Shown here piece by piece: positions 39,525 to 47,977 of a DNA stretch of 64,000 bases. A program made the translations under genes and the position numbers. The notes beneath the pieces are model-generated. The model was not told the origin of the DNA. It was given only the letters and a program-made list of their open reading frames with translations, and did no database searches. Each line of letters starts with the position of its first letter. Position 1 is the first letter of the stretch. The stretch comes from CAWDXG01 sp963822115 (GTDB lineage: Bacteria; Myxococcota_A; Polyangia; Polyangiales; Polyangiaceae), in contig CAWGGM010000012.1 in the NCBI GenBank assembly GCA_963822115.1, positions 1 through 64,000 of the forward strand, in the 5' to 3' direction.

Positions 39525-41156
39525 CTAGGAGGGCTTCTTCACCAGGGTGACGACCCAGCGGCCGTACCAGTAGATGCCGATGGCGGACAGGATGCCGATG
39601 ACGCCGAGTGCCACCCAGATCGCGCCCACGTGGTGCGAGTTGTAGAGCACCTGCGTCAGGTGGTCGGGCGTGTCGTGGGTGTAGTCCACCAGCTTCTGGA
39701 AGGCTTCGCCCTGCTTGATGGCGTGCACCTGGCTGGCGGCCATGCCCTTCTGCATCAACAGCTCGCGAGCGAAGCGGTCCTTGGACCCGAAGTGGTCGTA
39801 GAGCGCCGGCCCGATGAAGCCTTCCAGGCTCCAGCCGATGGCCAGCGGGATCTGGGAAAAGCCCAGGTACATGGCCTTCTTGTCCGCAGGCGCGAAGTTG
39901 CCGATGTACTCGGAGAACTTGGGGCTGGAGAGCATCTCGCCGACCGCGAAGATCAGGATCGCGAACACGACGATCCAGCCGCCCACCGAGAAGCCGATCA
40001 TGAACAGAGCTGCGGTCGCGAGCAGGGTGCCCACGACCATGCTGGTGATCGCGCGCATCTTGCCGCTGATCCACGCGAAGATGAAACACGTGGTCATGAT
40101 CATGCCAGCGTCGAGGTTGAGCATGCCCTCCGGCTGGATGCGCTTGCCGTCCTTGCTCATCACGACGAAGAACTTGATGACCCCGCTCGTCGTTCCGTGC
40201 GTGCCGAACAGCGTGCGCACGACCTCGTGCGTGTTCACCCAGTCGTCGATGTGCGCGGGCAGCACGTCGAAGAGGGCATTGAACATGAACCAGAAGCCAC
40301 TGAAGATCGCCAGGTACGTCCAGACGTGCGGCTTCTTCAGCTCCTTCAGTGACTCGAGCCACAGGCTGTCGCGCTTGGCCTTGCCTTCCTTGTAGAGCTT
40401 GTTGCGCGCGATGCGCTCTTCCTTGTCCGGCTCCTTGTACATGAGCAGGAAGATGAAGTTGAAGCAGATGATTCCGGCGCACGCGAAGAAGACGTACTTC
40501 CACTCCATCTTGCGCATGAAGCCGGCCACCAGCGGTCCGAGGTAACCGCCGATGTTCACCGTCTGGTAGAACACGCCCCACGCCATCGAGCTGTTCTTGC
40601 GGCTGGTGGCCTTGACCAGCGTGCCCTGGATACCGGGCTTGAAGATGGCCGTGCCGGTCGCCAGCAGCATCGCGCCCCAGAAGAAGCCCCAGAACGTCGG
40701 GAACAGCCCCATCGTGACGTAGCCGGAGATCTTCACGAAGGTGGAGACGAAGATCGTCTCCTTGTAGCCGTAGCGGTCGGAAAGTCCGCCCGTGAACACG
40801 GGCACGACGGTCTGCACGAGCGCCCAGACGAACAGAATCACCCCGAACGACGTGAGCGTGATGCCGAGCCCGCCCTTGCTGACCGGATCCTTGGCGTACA
40901 GCGTGGCGACCGCCTTGACGCCGTAGTAGGCGAGGCGCTCGATCATCTCCATGCCGCCGCAGATCCAGAACACGTAGCTGAGCGACGCGATCGCGGCGAA
41001 CAAGCCTAGCTGCTCGACGTCGACGAGCGCGTGAGCGTCGCCTTCCGCTTCCACCGTCGCGGGCGACGCCGGCTCGAAGTCCTCGGCGGGCCCCTGGGTG
41101 GTGGGAACCATGTGCTTGCCGGAGCTGCGCTCGGGCTCGTCGGCTTTCTTGGCCAT
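39525..41156 (-). CDS. POT-family peptide transporter
   Basis: 543 residues, 12 or more membrane segments. The N-terminal POT signature MEMIERLAYYG (ExxER..YYG) is followed by LSDRYGYKETIF, FKPGIQGTLVKATSR and NIGGYLGPLVAG. It is a proton-coupled di/tripeptide symporter type. A long central loop (about 255-400) includes charged segments and DPHAHIDDW-like stretches typical of longer members. The ATG at 41156 is chosen; upstream in-frame extension is Arg/Pro-rich and unlikely. Divergent from the next gene. Confidence 0.88.
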   Translation of the reverse strand: MAKKADEPERSSGKHMVPTTQGPAEDFEPASPATVEAEGDAHALVDVEQLGLFAAIASLSYVFWICGGMEMIERLAYYGVKAVATLYAKDPVSKGGLGITLTSFGVILFVWALVQTVVPVFTGGLSDRYGYKETIFVSTFVKISGYVTMGLFPTFWGFFWGAMLLATGTAIFKPGIQGTLVKATSRKNSSMAWGVFYQTVNIGGYLGPLVAGFMRKMEWKYVFFACAGIICFNFIFLLMYKEPDKEERIARNKLYKEGKAKRDSLWLESLKELKKPHVWTYLAIFSGFWFMFNALFDVLPAHIDDWVNTHEVVRTLFGTHGTTSGVIKFFVVMSKDGKRIQPEGMLNLDAGMIMTTCFIFAWISGKMRAITSMVVGTLLATAALFMIGFSVGGWIVVFAILIFAVGEMLSSPKFSEYIGNFAPADKKAMYLGFSQIPLAIGWSLEGFIGPALYDHFGSKDRFARELLMQKGMAASQVHAIKQGEAFQKLVDYTHDTPDHLTQVLYNSHHVGAIWVALGVIGILSAIGIYWYGRWVVTLVKKPS

Positions 41157-41377
41157 GTAGTGTCCGTCGGAAGAAAGGCGCACCCGTACGCGCCACCTGC
41201 CCCTTCTTGCTCGGGTACGGCAAAAGCAGCAAGGCGAAATCCCCCAGCCGGCTCTCCTGGGCAGCTTTTTCCCGGCCCCCGGCGCCCCGGAGTCCGTACA
41301 GACAGGGACGCGGAACGCTCGCCGGCCTCCCGCGGCTCGTCTGGGCAGCAACGCCGTCGGGCGCTACGGTCGGCGGC

Positions 41378-42328
41378 ATGAGCGATATCCGGACCATCGA
41401 CACCGGCTACCTGGACCGCGAGGGCTTCGCGGCCGCCTACCTGATGCGCGAGGGCGATCGTGCCGCGTTCGTGGAGACCAACGCCAACCGCGCCGTACCC
41501 AGATTGCTCGCCGCACTCGAAGCCGAGGGACTCGCCCCCGACGCGGTACAGTACGTGATCATCACGCACGTGCACCTCGACCACGCGGGCGGCGCGTCGG
41601 CACTGATGGAGGCCTGCCCGAATGCGACCTTGCTCGCCCATCCGCGGGCGGCGCCGCACATGATCGATCCGCAGAAGCTCGTCAAGAGCGCGCAGGCTGT
41701 CTACGGGGAAAAGGAGTTCCGCGAGATGTACGGCGAGATCCGCCCGATCCCCGCCGAGCGCGTCCGCGTCATGAACGACAACGAGACGCTGTCGTTCGGG
41801 CAGCGCACGCTCACCTTCCTGCACACGCGCGGCCACGCCAACCACCACTTCTGCATTCTGGATTCAGGCTCGAACGGCATCTTCACCGGCGACTCGTTCG
41901 GCCTCGTGTACCCGGAGCTGCAGCGGAACGGTCTGTTCGCCCTGCCTTCCACTTCCCCGACCGACTTCGACGCCGCCGAAGCCAAGCGAAGCCTCGACCG
42001 CATCGTCGCCACCGGCGCGCAGCGCGCCTTCCTCACCCACTTCGGCGAGCAGCGCGAGCTCGAGGCTATTGCCGCCCAGCTCCACAGCCAGCTGGACGTG
42101 TACGGCGCGCTGGCGGACGAAGCGTTCGCGTCCGATCTCCAGGGCGAAGCGATCGAAGAGCTGTGCCACAGTCGCGTCGGCGCGCTGTTCGACAAGCTTC
42201 TCGCCGAGCACCGCCTCGCGGACGATCAGTCGGTGCGCGCGCTGCTCGCCACCGACATCGACCTCAACGCGCAGGGCGTCGCGTTCTCCGTGCACAAGCG
42301 CCGGCACAAGGCCGCGCAACAAGGCTGA
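41378..42328 (+). CDS. metallo-beta-lactamase-fold hydrolase
   Basis: 316 residues. The metal-binding motif THVHLDHAGG (HxHxDH) near residue 63, a second His in RGHANHHF, and Asp in FTGDSFG define the fold. Substrate unknown; the family covers thioesterases, glyoxalases and nucleases. A C-terminal helical extension of about 80 residues follows (IEELCHSRVGALFDKLLAEH). Start ATG at 41378. Confidence 0.85.
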   Translation: MSDIRTIDTGYLDREGFAAAYLMREGDRAAFVETNANRAVPRLLAALEAEGLAPDAVQYVIITHVHLDHAGGASALMEACPNATLLAHPRAAPHMIDPQKLVKSAQAVYGEKEFREMYGEIRPIPAERVRVMNDNETLSFGQRTLTFLHTRGHANHHFCILDSGSNGIFTGDSFGLVYPELQRNGLFALPSTSPTDFDAAEAKRSLDRIVATGAQRAFLTHFGEQRELEAIAAQLHSQLDVYGALADEAFASDLQGEAIEELCHSRVGALFDKLLAEHRLADDQSVRALLATDIDLNAQGVAFSVHKRRHKAAQQG

Positions 42329-42344
42329 CCGCGAGGGCGCCCGC

Positions 42345-42674
42345 TCACGGTGCGCTGCCGGGCAGCATGTTCCCCTGGACCCATTGGCTGCCGGGCTGCG
42401 GCAGCGCGGGGCCTGGGGGATCCGGCAGTGGTCTCTCCGGAGGCGGACAGATGTAGCCCTTCACATACAGGTGTCCCTGGGCATCGATGCCCGGAAGCGG
42501 GCTGCAAGCGCTTTCCCCGTAGTCCGGAGGCTGCGGTGGCGGAAGCGGCTGCACCGTCGCGCTGTCCTCGACCGCGGGCTCGTCACCTGCGTCGACCGTC
42601 TGCACGGCGCAGGACATCGAGACGAGAGCCAGGGCAACGCCGACCAGGTGTCGTGTTGCTCGATGGATGGCCAT
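42345..42674 (-). CDS. small Pro-rich lipoprotein
   Basis: 109 residues. Signal peptide MAIHRATRHLVGVALALVSM with a lipobox-like SMSC, then a Pro-rich region (PLPPPQPPDYG, PPPERPLPDPPGPALPQP). GGAGGGGAGG lies upstream of the ATG at 42674. No family recognised. Convergent with the hydrolase gene. Confidence 0.7.
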   Translation of the reverse strand: MAIHRATRHLVGVALALVSMSCAVQTVDAGDEPAVEDSATVQPLPPPQPPDYGESACSPLPGIDAQGHLYVKGYICPPPERPLPDPPGPALPQPGSQWVQGNMLPGSAP

Positions 42675-43139
42675 GGGCGACCTCCCCTCCACGCGTACAA
42701 GAAGCAACGCACATGCCATCAGGCGCACTGTCGACGACCCGCTCCCCCCGGAGCGAATAGGGGCCTGTCTGTCCGCGTCGTCTCGTGCTGCTCCGCGCGC
42801 TCGCGCAGCAGATTCGGTTTCTACGCCCGGCGCGCCCATTTATTCGCGTTCGACCGCGGAACACTGCAATGCGAGCCTTCGCATCCTGCCTGGCTTCCTT
42901 GCAGCGCGGGCGACAGCGAAGCGGGCACAACGCTTGCTTCACCAGATCTTCCCGGTTGTGCGCGGCGCTTCCGCCGCGGCTGGGTACCCTGCCGTGTGCG
43001 TCCCGTTTCAGGACCCGGCGAGCTTCACAGCTGTTGCGCTTCGCCATGCCGCGTCATGCCGCCGTGTCCGCGCGGTCCGCTCGCTGGACAGAGGATAAAA
43101 CGCGTGGAATCCGCACGCTTGCTCGTGTAGAAGAACACG
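42675..43139. other. 465-bp intergenic, promoter side of the DHH gene
   Basis: No gene supported on either strand. It holds the divergent upstream regions of the small lipoprotein and the DHH phosphoesterase. AGGATAAAAC near 43092 is the only AT-rich spot resembling a -10 element. Confidence 0.4.
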
Positions 43140-44072
43140 ATGACCGACAAGTTCCGCCTGGTGACGCGCAGCGATTTCGATGGCCTGGTTTGCGCGGTTC
43201 TGCTCAAGGAACTGGATCTGATCGACGAGATCCTGTTCGTGCATCCCAAGGACATGCAGGACGGCAAGATCGAGATCTCCTCCCGCGACATCTCGACGAA
43301 TCTTCCCTATGTGCCGACGGTGCACCTGGCATTCGACCACCACCACAGCGAAATGCTGCGTATGGGCGTGGACAAGGCCGACAACTACGTGTGCGAGCCC
43401 GACGCTCCGTCGGCGGCGCGCGTCGTCTACAACTACTACGGCGGCAAGGAGAAGTTCCCCAACGTCAGCGACGACATGATGAAAGCCGTCGATCAGGGCG
43501 ACTCGGCCCAGTACGAAAAGGAAGACGTACTGGACCCGAAGGGCTGGGCGCTGCTCAACTTCCTGATGGATGCGCGCACCGGCCTGGGCCGCTTCCGCCA
43601 GTTCCGCATCTCGAACTACGACCTGATGATGCGTCTGATCGATGCATGCCGTGAGCACAGCATCGACGAGATCCTCGAGCTCCCCGACGTGAAGGAGCGC
43701 GTCAACGTCTACATGGAGCACCAGGAGAAGTTCAAGGCGCAGATCCAGCGTTGCGCGCAGGTCCACCAGAACCTGGTGGTGCTCGACCTGCGCAAGGAAG
43801 AGACGATCTGGGCGGGCAACCGTTTCATGATCTATGCGCTCTACCCGCAGTGCAACATCTCCGTCCACGTGCTCTGGGGCAAGCAGAAGCAGAACACCGT
43901 GTTTGCGGTCGGCAAGTCGATCTTCGACCGTGCTTCGCGTACCGACATTGGCGAGCTGATGCTCACGTTCGGCGGCGGCGGCCACGTTGCGGCCGGCACG
44001 TGCCAGGTCGACAACGACAAGGCCGAAGCCACGCTGGACGAGCTTGTCGACATCATCACGCAGGACGGCTAG
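43140..44072 (+). CDS. DHH-family phosphoesterase (exopolyphosphatase-like)
   Basis: 310 residues. DHH-type metal sites: TRSDFDGLVCA at the N-terminus, FDHHHSE in the middle, VDQGDSA, and the DHHA1 motif TFGGGGHVAAGTC near the end. Enzymes of this plan hydrolyse polyphosphate, oligoribonucleotides (NrnA) or cyclic dinucleotide products; which one applies cannot be told from the sequence. The start at 43140 has a weak ribosome site (GAAGAA). Single gene followed closely by the EEP lipoprotein. Confidence 0.85.
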   Translation: MTDKFRLVTRSDFDGLVCAVLLKELDLIDEILFVHPKDMQDGKIEISSRDISTNLPYVPTVHLAFDHHHSEMLRMGVDKADNYVCEPDAPSAARVVYNYYGGKEKFPNVSDDMMKAVDQGDSAQYEKEDVLDPKGWALLNFLMDARTGLGRFRQFRISNYDLMMRLIDACREHSIDEILELPDVKERVNVYMEHQEKFKAQIQRCAQVHQNLVVLDLRKEETIWAGNRFMIYALYPQCNISVHVLWGKQKQNTVFAVGKSIFDRASRTDIGELMLTFGGGGHVAAGTCQVDNDKAEATLDELVDIITQDG

Positions 44073-44113
44073 CCCGCCTTGCACGGTTGCCGCCCGGTGC
44101 AAGACTCCAGGCG

Positions 44114-44941
44114 GTGCCGGGGCTCGGCAAACAGGCTCTGCTCGCAGCGTTTTCGGGGGTGTTGTGCGCGTGCGCTAGCAGCGGGCTTTCGCCGCGCGCG
44201 CCCGCGCCCGGTTCGGCGTCGTATTCCGTGGAGAGCTACAACGTCGAGAACGGCAAGCACCACGACCAGAGCATCATCGAAGCCGTGGGCGCGGGCCACG
44301 CGGATGTCGTGTGTCTGCAGGAAACCACGCCGGAGTACGAGGCCGTGCTCAGGCCGCGCTACGCCTCGCGCTACCCCTACCAGCTCTACCGGCCGCGCCC
44401 CCACGCTGCCGGGCTCGCTGTGCTCTCGAGGTTCCCGGTCGTCGACCGCGGCTATCACCGGGCTCCGCACGGATGGCACCCGGCCTGGCACGTCGAGGTC
44501 GCGACTCCGAGCGGTCCCGTCCAGATCCTGCTCGTACATCTGCGCGCCAAGATGAGTGGGCGGGTGGATGATCTGACGGCCCTGCTGACCCTCGGCGGCG
44601 ATCACCTCGACGAGATCAAGGGGTTCTCCCGCTACACGAAGGCGGGCCGGCCAACGCTGGTCGTCGGCGACTTCAACGAGGAGTCGGACGGCGCGGCCGT
44701 GCGCTGGCTCGAGGCGCGCGGCTATCGCGACGCACTACCGCTGTTCCACCCCGGCGAGCACACCTGGCGACACCCCGTACTCGCGTGGGAATTCCGGCAG
44801 ATGCTTGATCACGTGCTGTTCGACCGCGCCTTCATCCCGCTCGACGCCCGCGTGATCCATACGGGACACTCCGATCACCTGCCGGTCGTCGCACGCTTCC
44901 AGGTGGCGGCGGATCCGCGCTGGAAGCCCACGCTCGACTGA
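44114..44941 (+). CDS. endonuclease/exonuclease/phosphatase-family lipoprotein
   Basis: 275 residues. Signal peptide with lipobox LCAC. EEP fold motifs in order: VESYNVENG, VCLQETTPEYE (catalytic Glu), LVHLRAKM, VVGDFNEESD and GHSDHLPVVARF (catalytic His). Probably an envelope-located phosphodiesterase or nuclease. GTG start at 44114, 41 bases after the DHH stop, same strand, so possibly one operon acting on nucleic-acid scraps. Confidence 0.82.
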   Translation: MPGLGKQALLAAFSGVLCACASSGLSPRAPAPGSASYSVESYNVENGKHHDQSIIEAVGAGHADVVCLQETTPEYEAVLRPRYASRYPYQLYRPRPHAAGLAVLSRFPVVDRGYHRAPHGWHPAWHVEVATPSGPVQILLVHLRAKMSGRVDDLTALLTLGGDHLDEIKGFSRYTKAGRPTLVVGDFNEESDGAAVRWLEARGYRDALPLFHPGEHTWRHPVLAWEFRQMLDHVLFDRAFIPLDARVIHTGHSDHLPVVARFQVAADPRWKPTLD

Positions 44942-44953
44942 GCGGGCAATCGC

Positions 44954-46030
44954 TCACGGACAGGGCGAATACCCGGGGTCGTAGCTGCCGTAGTCCTGCG
45001 TGTAGATGTCGGTGCCGAGCGCGGCGGTCTTCGGCAGGCACGCAGGGCCGTAGAACGTGTAGGAGCAGATCGGGTTCGAGTTGTGGGCGCAGTCATAGTC
45101 CTGGTCCATCTCGAGCGCGTAGGGATCGACCAGCGTCTGGAGATCCTGTCGACCGAGCGGCGAGTTCGCCGCGCTCGACGTGGGATCGGAGAAGTACTGC
45201 GTCTGGCCGCGCGGCGCACCGCCGTCCGTCTCGTCGCTGATGTCGAAGGGCGAATGCGGGCCGGCCAGATCATGCGAGTCGCGCCAGAAGCTCGACGGGG
45301 TCACGTCGGCGATGTCGTACTTGCCATTCGCCTGCTTGGCGCCCTGGTGCTGGCCCGCGGCGAGCTGGGCATCGTAGAGCTCGGCGTCCATGCTCATGAT
45401 CATGCGGTTGTTCTCGCCGCCGCCGCAGCTGCCCGGATCGGTGGCCGTTGCGCCGCTGCCGCCGACCACGCGATACAGCCTGACCACGTGCGAGAGCATC
45501 GAGCTGCCGTCGCTGCCGAGGGTGCTGCCCTGCATGCGTGCGGTGAGCGTGAGGAACGTCGCCTGCGACGAGGGGTCGAGCTTCTGCCACAGCTCGCACA
45601 CGCTCGACACGTTGCTGCCGGAAAGGCCGTTCGTCTGCGTCTGCGATGGGTTCTGCTCCAGGTAGTCGAGGTAGCTCGCCAGGAGCCGGTCGCGGTTGCC
45701 GGTCAGTGTGTCGGCGCCTATTCCGCCGCTGCCGCCCTGTCCGCCTGCGCCTGCGGCGTCGGAGCCTGCGTCGGCGCTCGCGCCGCCGCTGCCCGCGCTG
45801 CCACCCTTGCCCGCGCTGCCACCCTTGCCCGCGCTACCCGCCGTACCCGCGCTTCCTCCAGCGCCGGCAGCTCCGGCGTTACCCGCGCTGCCTCCAGCCC
45901 CGGCAGCTCCCGCGTTGCCCGCGCTACCCGACACACCGGAGCTGCTCGACCCGCAGCCCGCCGCGGCAGACGCGAGCGCGAGGCACAGGCAGGCGGCCAG
46001 CGAACACAGCCGCCGTCGGGTCGTCAACAA
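44954..46030 (-). CDS. lipoprotein with Gly/Ala repeat linker
   Basis: 358 residues. Signal peptide with lipobox AAGC, then a highly repetitive linker (GSAGNAGAAGAGGSAG twice, GSAGKG twice; about 28-90), and a globular C-terminal domain (about 100-358; LASYLDYLEQNP, VCELWQKLDPSSQATFLTLT, NRMIMSMDAELYD, YGSYDPGYSPCP). The domain is not recognised. The start is TTG behind GGAG; the only nearby ATG is out of frame and closed. Its repeat DNA is a site for slippage. Confidence 0.72.
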   Translation of the reverse strand: MLTTRRRLCSLAACLCLALASAAAGCGSSSSGVSGSAGNAGAAGAGGSAGNAGAAGAGGSAGTAGSAGKGGSAGKGGSAGSGGASADAGSDAAGAGGQGGSGGIGADTLTGNRDRLLASYLDYLEQNPSQTQTNGLSGSNVSSVCELWQKLDPSSQATFLTLTARMQGSTLGSDGSSMLSHVVRLYRVVGGSGATATDPGSCGGGENNRMIMSMDAELYDAQLAAGQHQGAKQANGKYDIADVTPSSFWRDSHDLAGPHSPFDISDETDGGAPRGQTQYFSDPTSSAANSPLGRQDLQTLVDPYALEMDQDYDCAHNSNPICSYTFYGPACLPKTAALGTDIYTQDYGSYDPGYSPCP

Positions 46031-46084
46031 GCCGGCTCCATGGCGTCATCGTAACGCCATACCGGCCAGCGCAGCAGGGCGAAA

Positions 46085-46770
46085 TGGAGCGCCGCTTTGC
46101 GCTATTTAGCAGCCGCAACAGATCGCAGAAGAGGGTCGCGTTTTCTGCGCGGCACCCGTCGTGTGAAGCTTGCCCGTGCGGACATCGAGCGCGCCGGCGA
46201 TGTAGAACTTCTCGTTCTTGCCGGGCGTCACGACACGGCGCTGCTGGCCACGCAATGTCCAGGTTCGACCGATCTTCGGGTTGAGGTGGATGTCGACTTC
46301 GTCCTCGTAGAGAACAGGCTCGGCCGCGCTGGCGCGGGCTTCAAGCGCGCGGATCTGGCGGAGGCGTCGCTCTCGCGCGTCGCTCTTCCACGGGCACAGT
46401 ACGATCGGTTTGGGTGCACCGAGACGAGCACCAAGCCGTGCCAGTACCCGTCCCATCGTGCAAACAGCGACGTTGGGCCATCCCTCATGCGCCATCTGCA
46501 GGCACAACAACTCGCGTGTCCACGTCGGCCGGCCCCATCCGAGGTCCTCGGGCGTGGCAGACAGCAATTCGGCAACCCTTCGAGCGAAGGCCTCACCGGC
46601 CTTGAGGCTGCCGTTCGTTCGTCGTTGATCGTAAAGCCCTTCCTCGCCCAGCCGGTTGAAGCGGTCTGCAACCCTGACCACCGTGGAACGCGCGACCTCA
46701 AGCTCCTCGGCGACCTGGACGGTGCTGCGACGGTCGGAACGTCCGGTCGCGCGACGGCGGGGCGCACGAT
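46085..46770 (-). mobile_element. IS630-family transposase remnant
   Basis: The minus strand reads an IS630 helix-turn-helix (RRSTVQVAEELEVARSTVVR, FNRLGEEGLYDQRR), a linker, and the first DDE Asp region (YEDEVDIHLNPKIGRTWTL). The frame is then lost near 46130 and the next conserved piece (FCDLLRLLNS) is in another frame before homology stops. The rest of the DDE domain and both terminal inverted repeats are missing. Dead element. Confidence 0.8.
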
Positions 46771-47874
46771 GCCGTGGCGCTCGAGTGCGGAGGCGAGCGC
46801 GGCGATGCGCGACACGTCCTCGTAGCCAAGCAGACCGATGAAGCCTTGCGGCCCGAACACGGCCACAGGACGACCTGCCAGCTCCATCAGGGTCGAGCGC
46901 AGCTCGTCGAGTGGCGTGGCGGCGTCGACCTGCGCGATGTCGCGACGCATGACCCCCGCGACGAACGCACCCAGCCCGACGGCGCCAGCCGCGGCCAGCA
47001 CCTCGTCGCGCGACAGCGTGCCGACCAGCTGCTCGCCGTGGACGACGGCGAAGTGCGCCTGCGGGGTCCTGAGCAGGTGATCCACCGCCGTGCCGACCAT
47101 GTCACCCGGCATGAGCGTGATGGCGTTGGGATCGCACACCTCGCCTGCCTGCAGGCCGCGCACCGCTTCGGTCACCTGCGAGCTCAGCCGCTCCTGGCTG
47201 GCACCCAGGAACACGAAGCCGGCGATCAGCGCGAGGATCAGCTGTGTCTCGACGATCGCATAGACGGCGAGACCGCCAGCCAACACCTGCCCCACGGCCG
47301 CCGCGACGCGCGTCGCCTTCGGCTTGCCGACCATCATGGCGAGCAGCGCGCGGAACACGCGCCCGCCGTCCATCGGTAGCGCGGGGATCATGTTGAACAC
47401 AGCCAGCATGACGTTCGCCGCCAGGAGCGAGCTCACGAGCCCCTCCACCGACGGCGGGCCGAGGGCCGCCTGCAGGAAGCGATCGCTGAACAGTCCCGAG
47501 GGGCCGTACAGCGCGAGCGCCAGCCCCGTGAGCAGCACGGCGATGACCACGTTGACCAGCGGCCCCGCTATGGCGATGACCAGCTCGTGCAACGGCTTGG
47601 AGGGCTCGCGCCCGAGCCGGGCCAGCCCGCCGATCGGCAGCAGGATGATCTCGCGGACGCTCACGCCCAGCCGCTGCGCCACCAGGCTGTGGCCGAGCTC
47701 GTGCAGCACGACGCAGCCGAACAGCGTGATGACGACGGCCGTACCGAACGCGGCGCCGACCAGCCCGTGCGGCGAGCCGAACACCAGGGCGAAGTACAGC
47801 ACCACGAGCAAAAAGCTCGCGTGGACCTTGATGTCGATGCCCGAAACGCGGGCGATGCGCAAAGACCACTTCAT
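46228..47874 (-). CDS. site-2-protease (M50) with CBS domains, 3' end replaced by IS630 sequence
   Basis: 548 codons. Membrane metalloprotease core: VVLHELGHSLVAQRLGV (HExxH) and NMIPALPMDGGRVFRALLA (third ligand Asp), about six hydrophobic segments (10-230). Two CBS-like domains follow (about 240-370; CDPNAITLMPGDMVGTAVDH; VMRRDIAQVDAATPLDELRS). After about residue 370 the frame enters the IS630 remnant and encodes Arg/Ser-rich nonsense to 46228. The catalytic and CBS parts look intact, so activity is plausible. Intramembrane proteases of this type often release membrane-bound regulators. Confidence 0.8.
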   Translation of the reverse strand: MKWSLRIARVSGIDIKVHASFLLVVLYFALVFGSPHGLVGAAFGTAVVITLFGCVVLHELGHSLVAQRLGVSVREIILLPIGGLARLGREPSKPLHELVIAIAGPLVNVVIAVLLTGLALALYGPSGLFSDRFLQAALGPPSVEGLVSSLLAANVMLAVFNMIPALPMDGGRVFRALLAMMVGKPKATRVAAAVGQVLAGGLAVYAIVETQLILALIAGFVFLGASQERLSSQVTEAVRGLQAGEVCDPNAITLMPGDMVGTAVDHLLRTPQAHFAVVHGEQLVGTLSRDEVLAAAGAVGLGAFVAGVMRRDIAQVDAATPLDELRSTLMELAGRPVAVFGPQGFIGLLGYEDVSRIAALASALERHGIVRPAVARPDVPTVAAPSRSPRSLRSRVPRWSGLQTASTGWARKGFTINDERTAASRPVRPSLEGLPNCCLPRPRTSDGAGRRGHASCCACRWRMRDGPTSLFARWDGYWHGLVLVSVHPNRSYCARGRATRESDASARSARLKPAPARPSLFSTRTKSTSTSTRRSVEPGHCVASSAVS

Positions 47875-47945
47875 CCGGCGGCACCGGGGGCGGATAGCGA
47901 CCCCGGCCCTTCAAACATAAGGCCGAGCCGCCCGCATGGCGAGCC

Positions 47946-47967
47946 GGGGCCGGATTTTCCCGGCCCC
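47946..47967 (-). terminator. hairpin terminator of the M13 peptidase gene
   Basis: GGGGCCGG (47946-47953) pairs with CCGGCCCC (47960-47967) around ATTTTC, about 10 bases past the peptidase stop. Confidence 0.65.
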
Positions 47968-47977
47968 GCCTTCCCTG

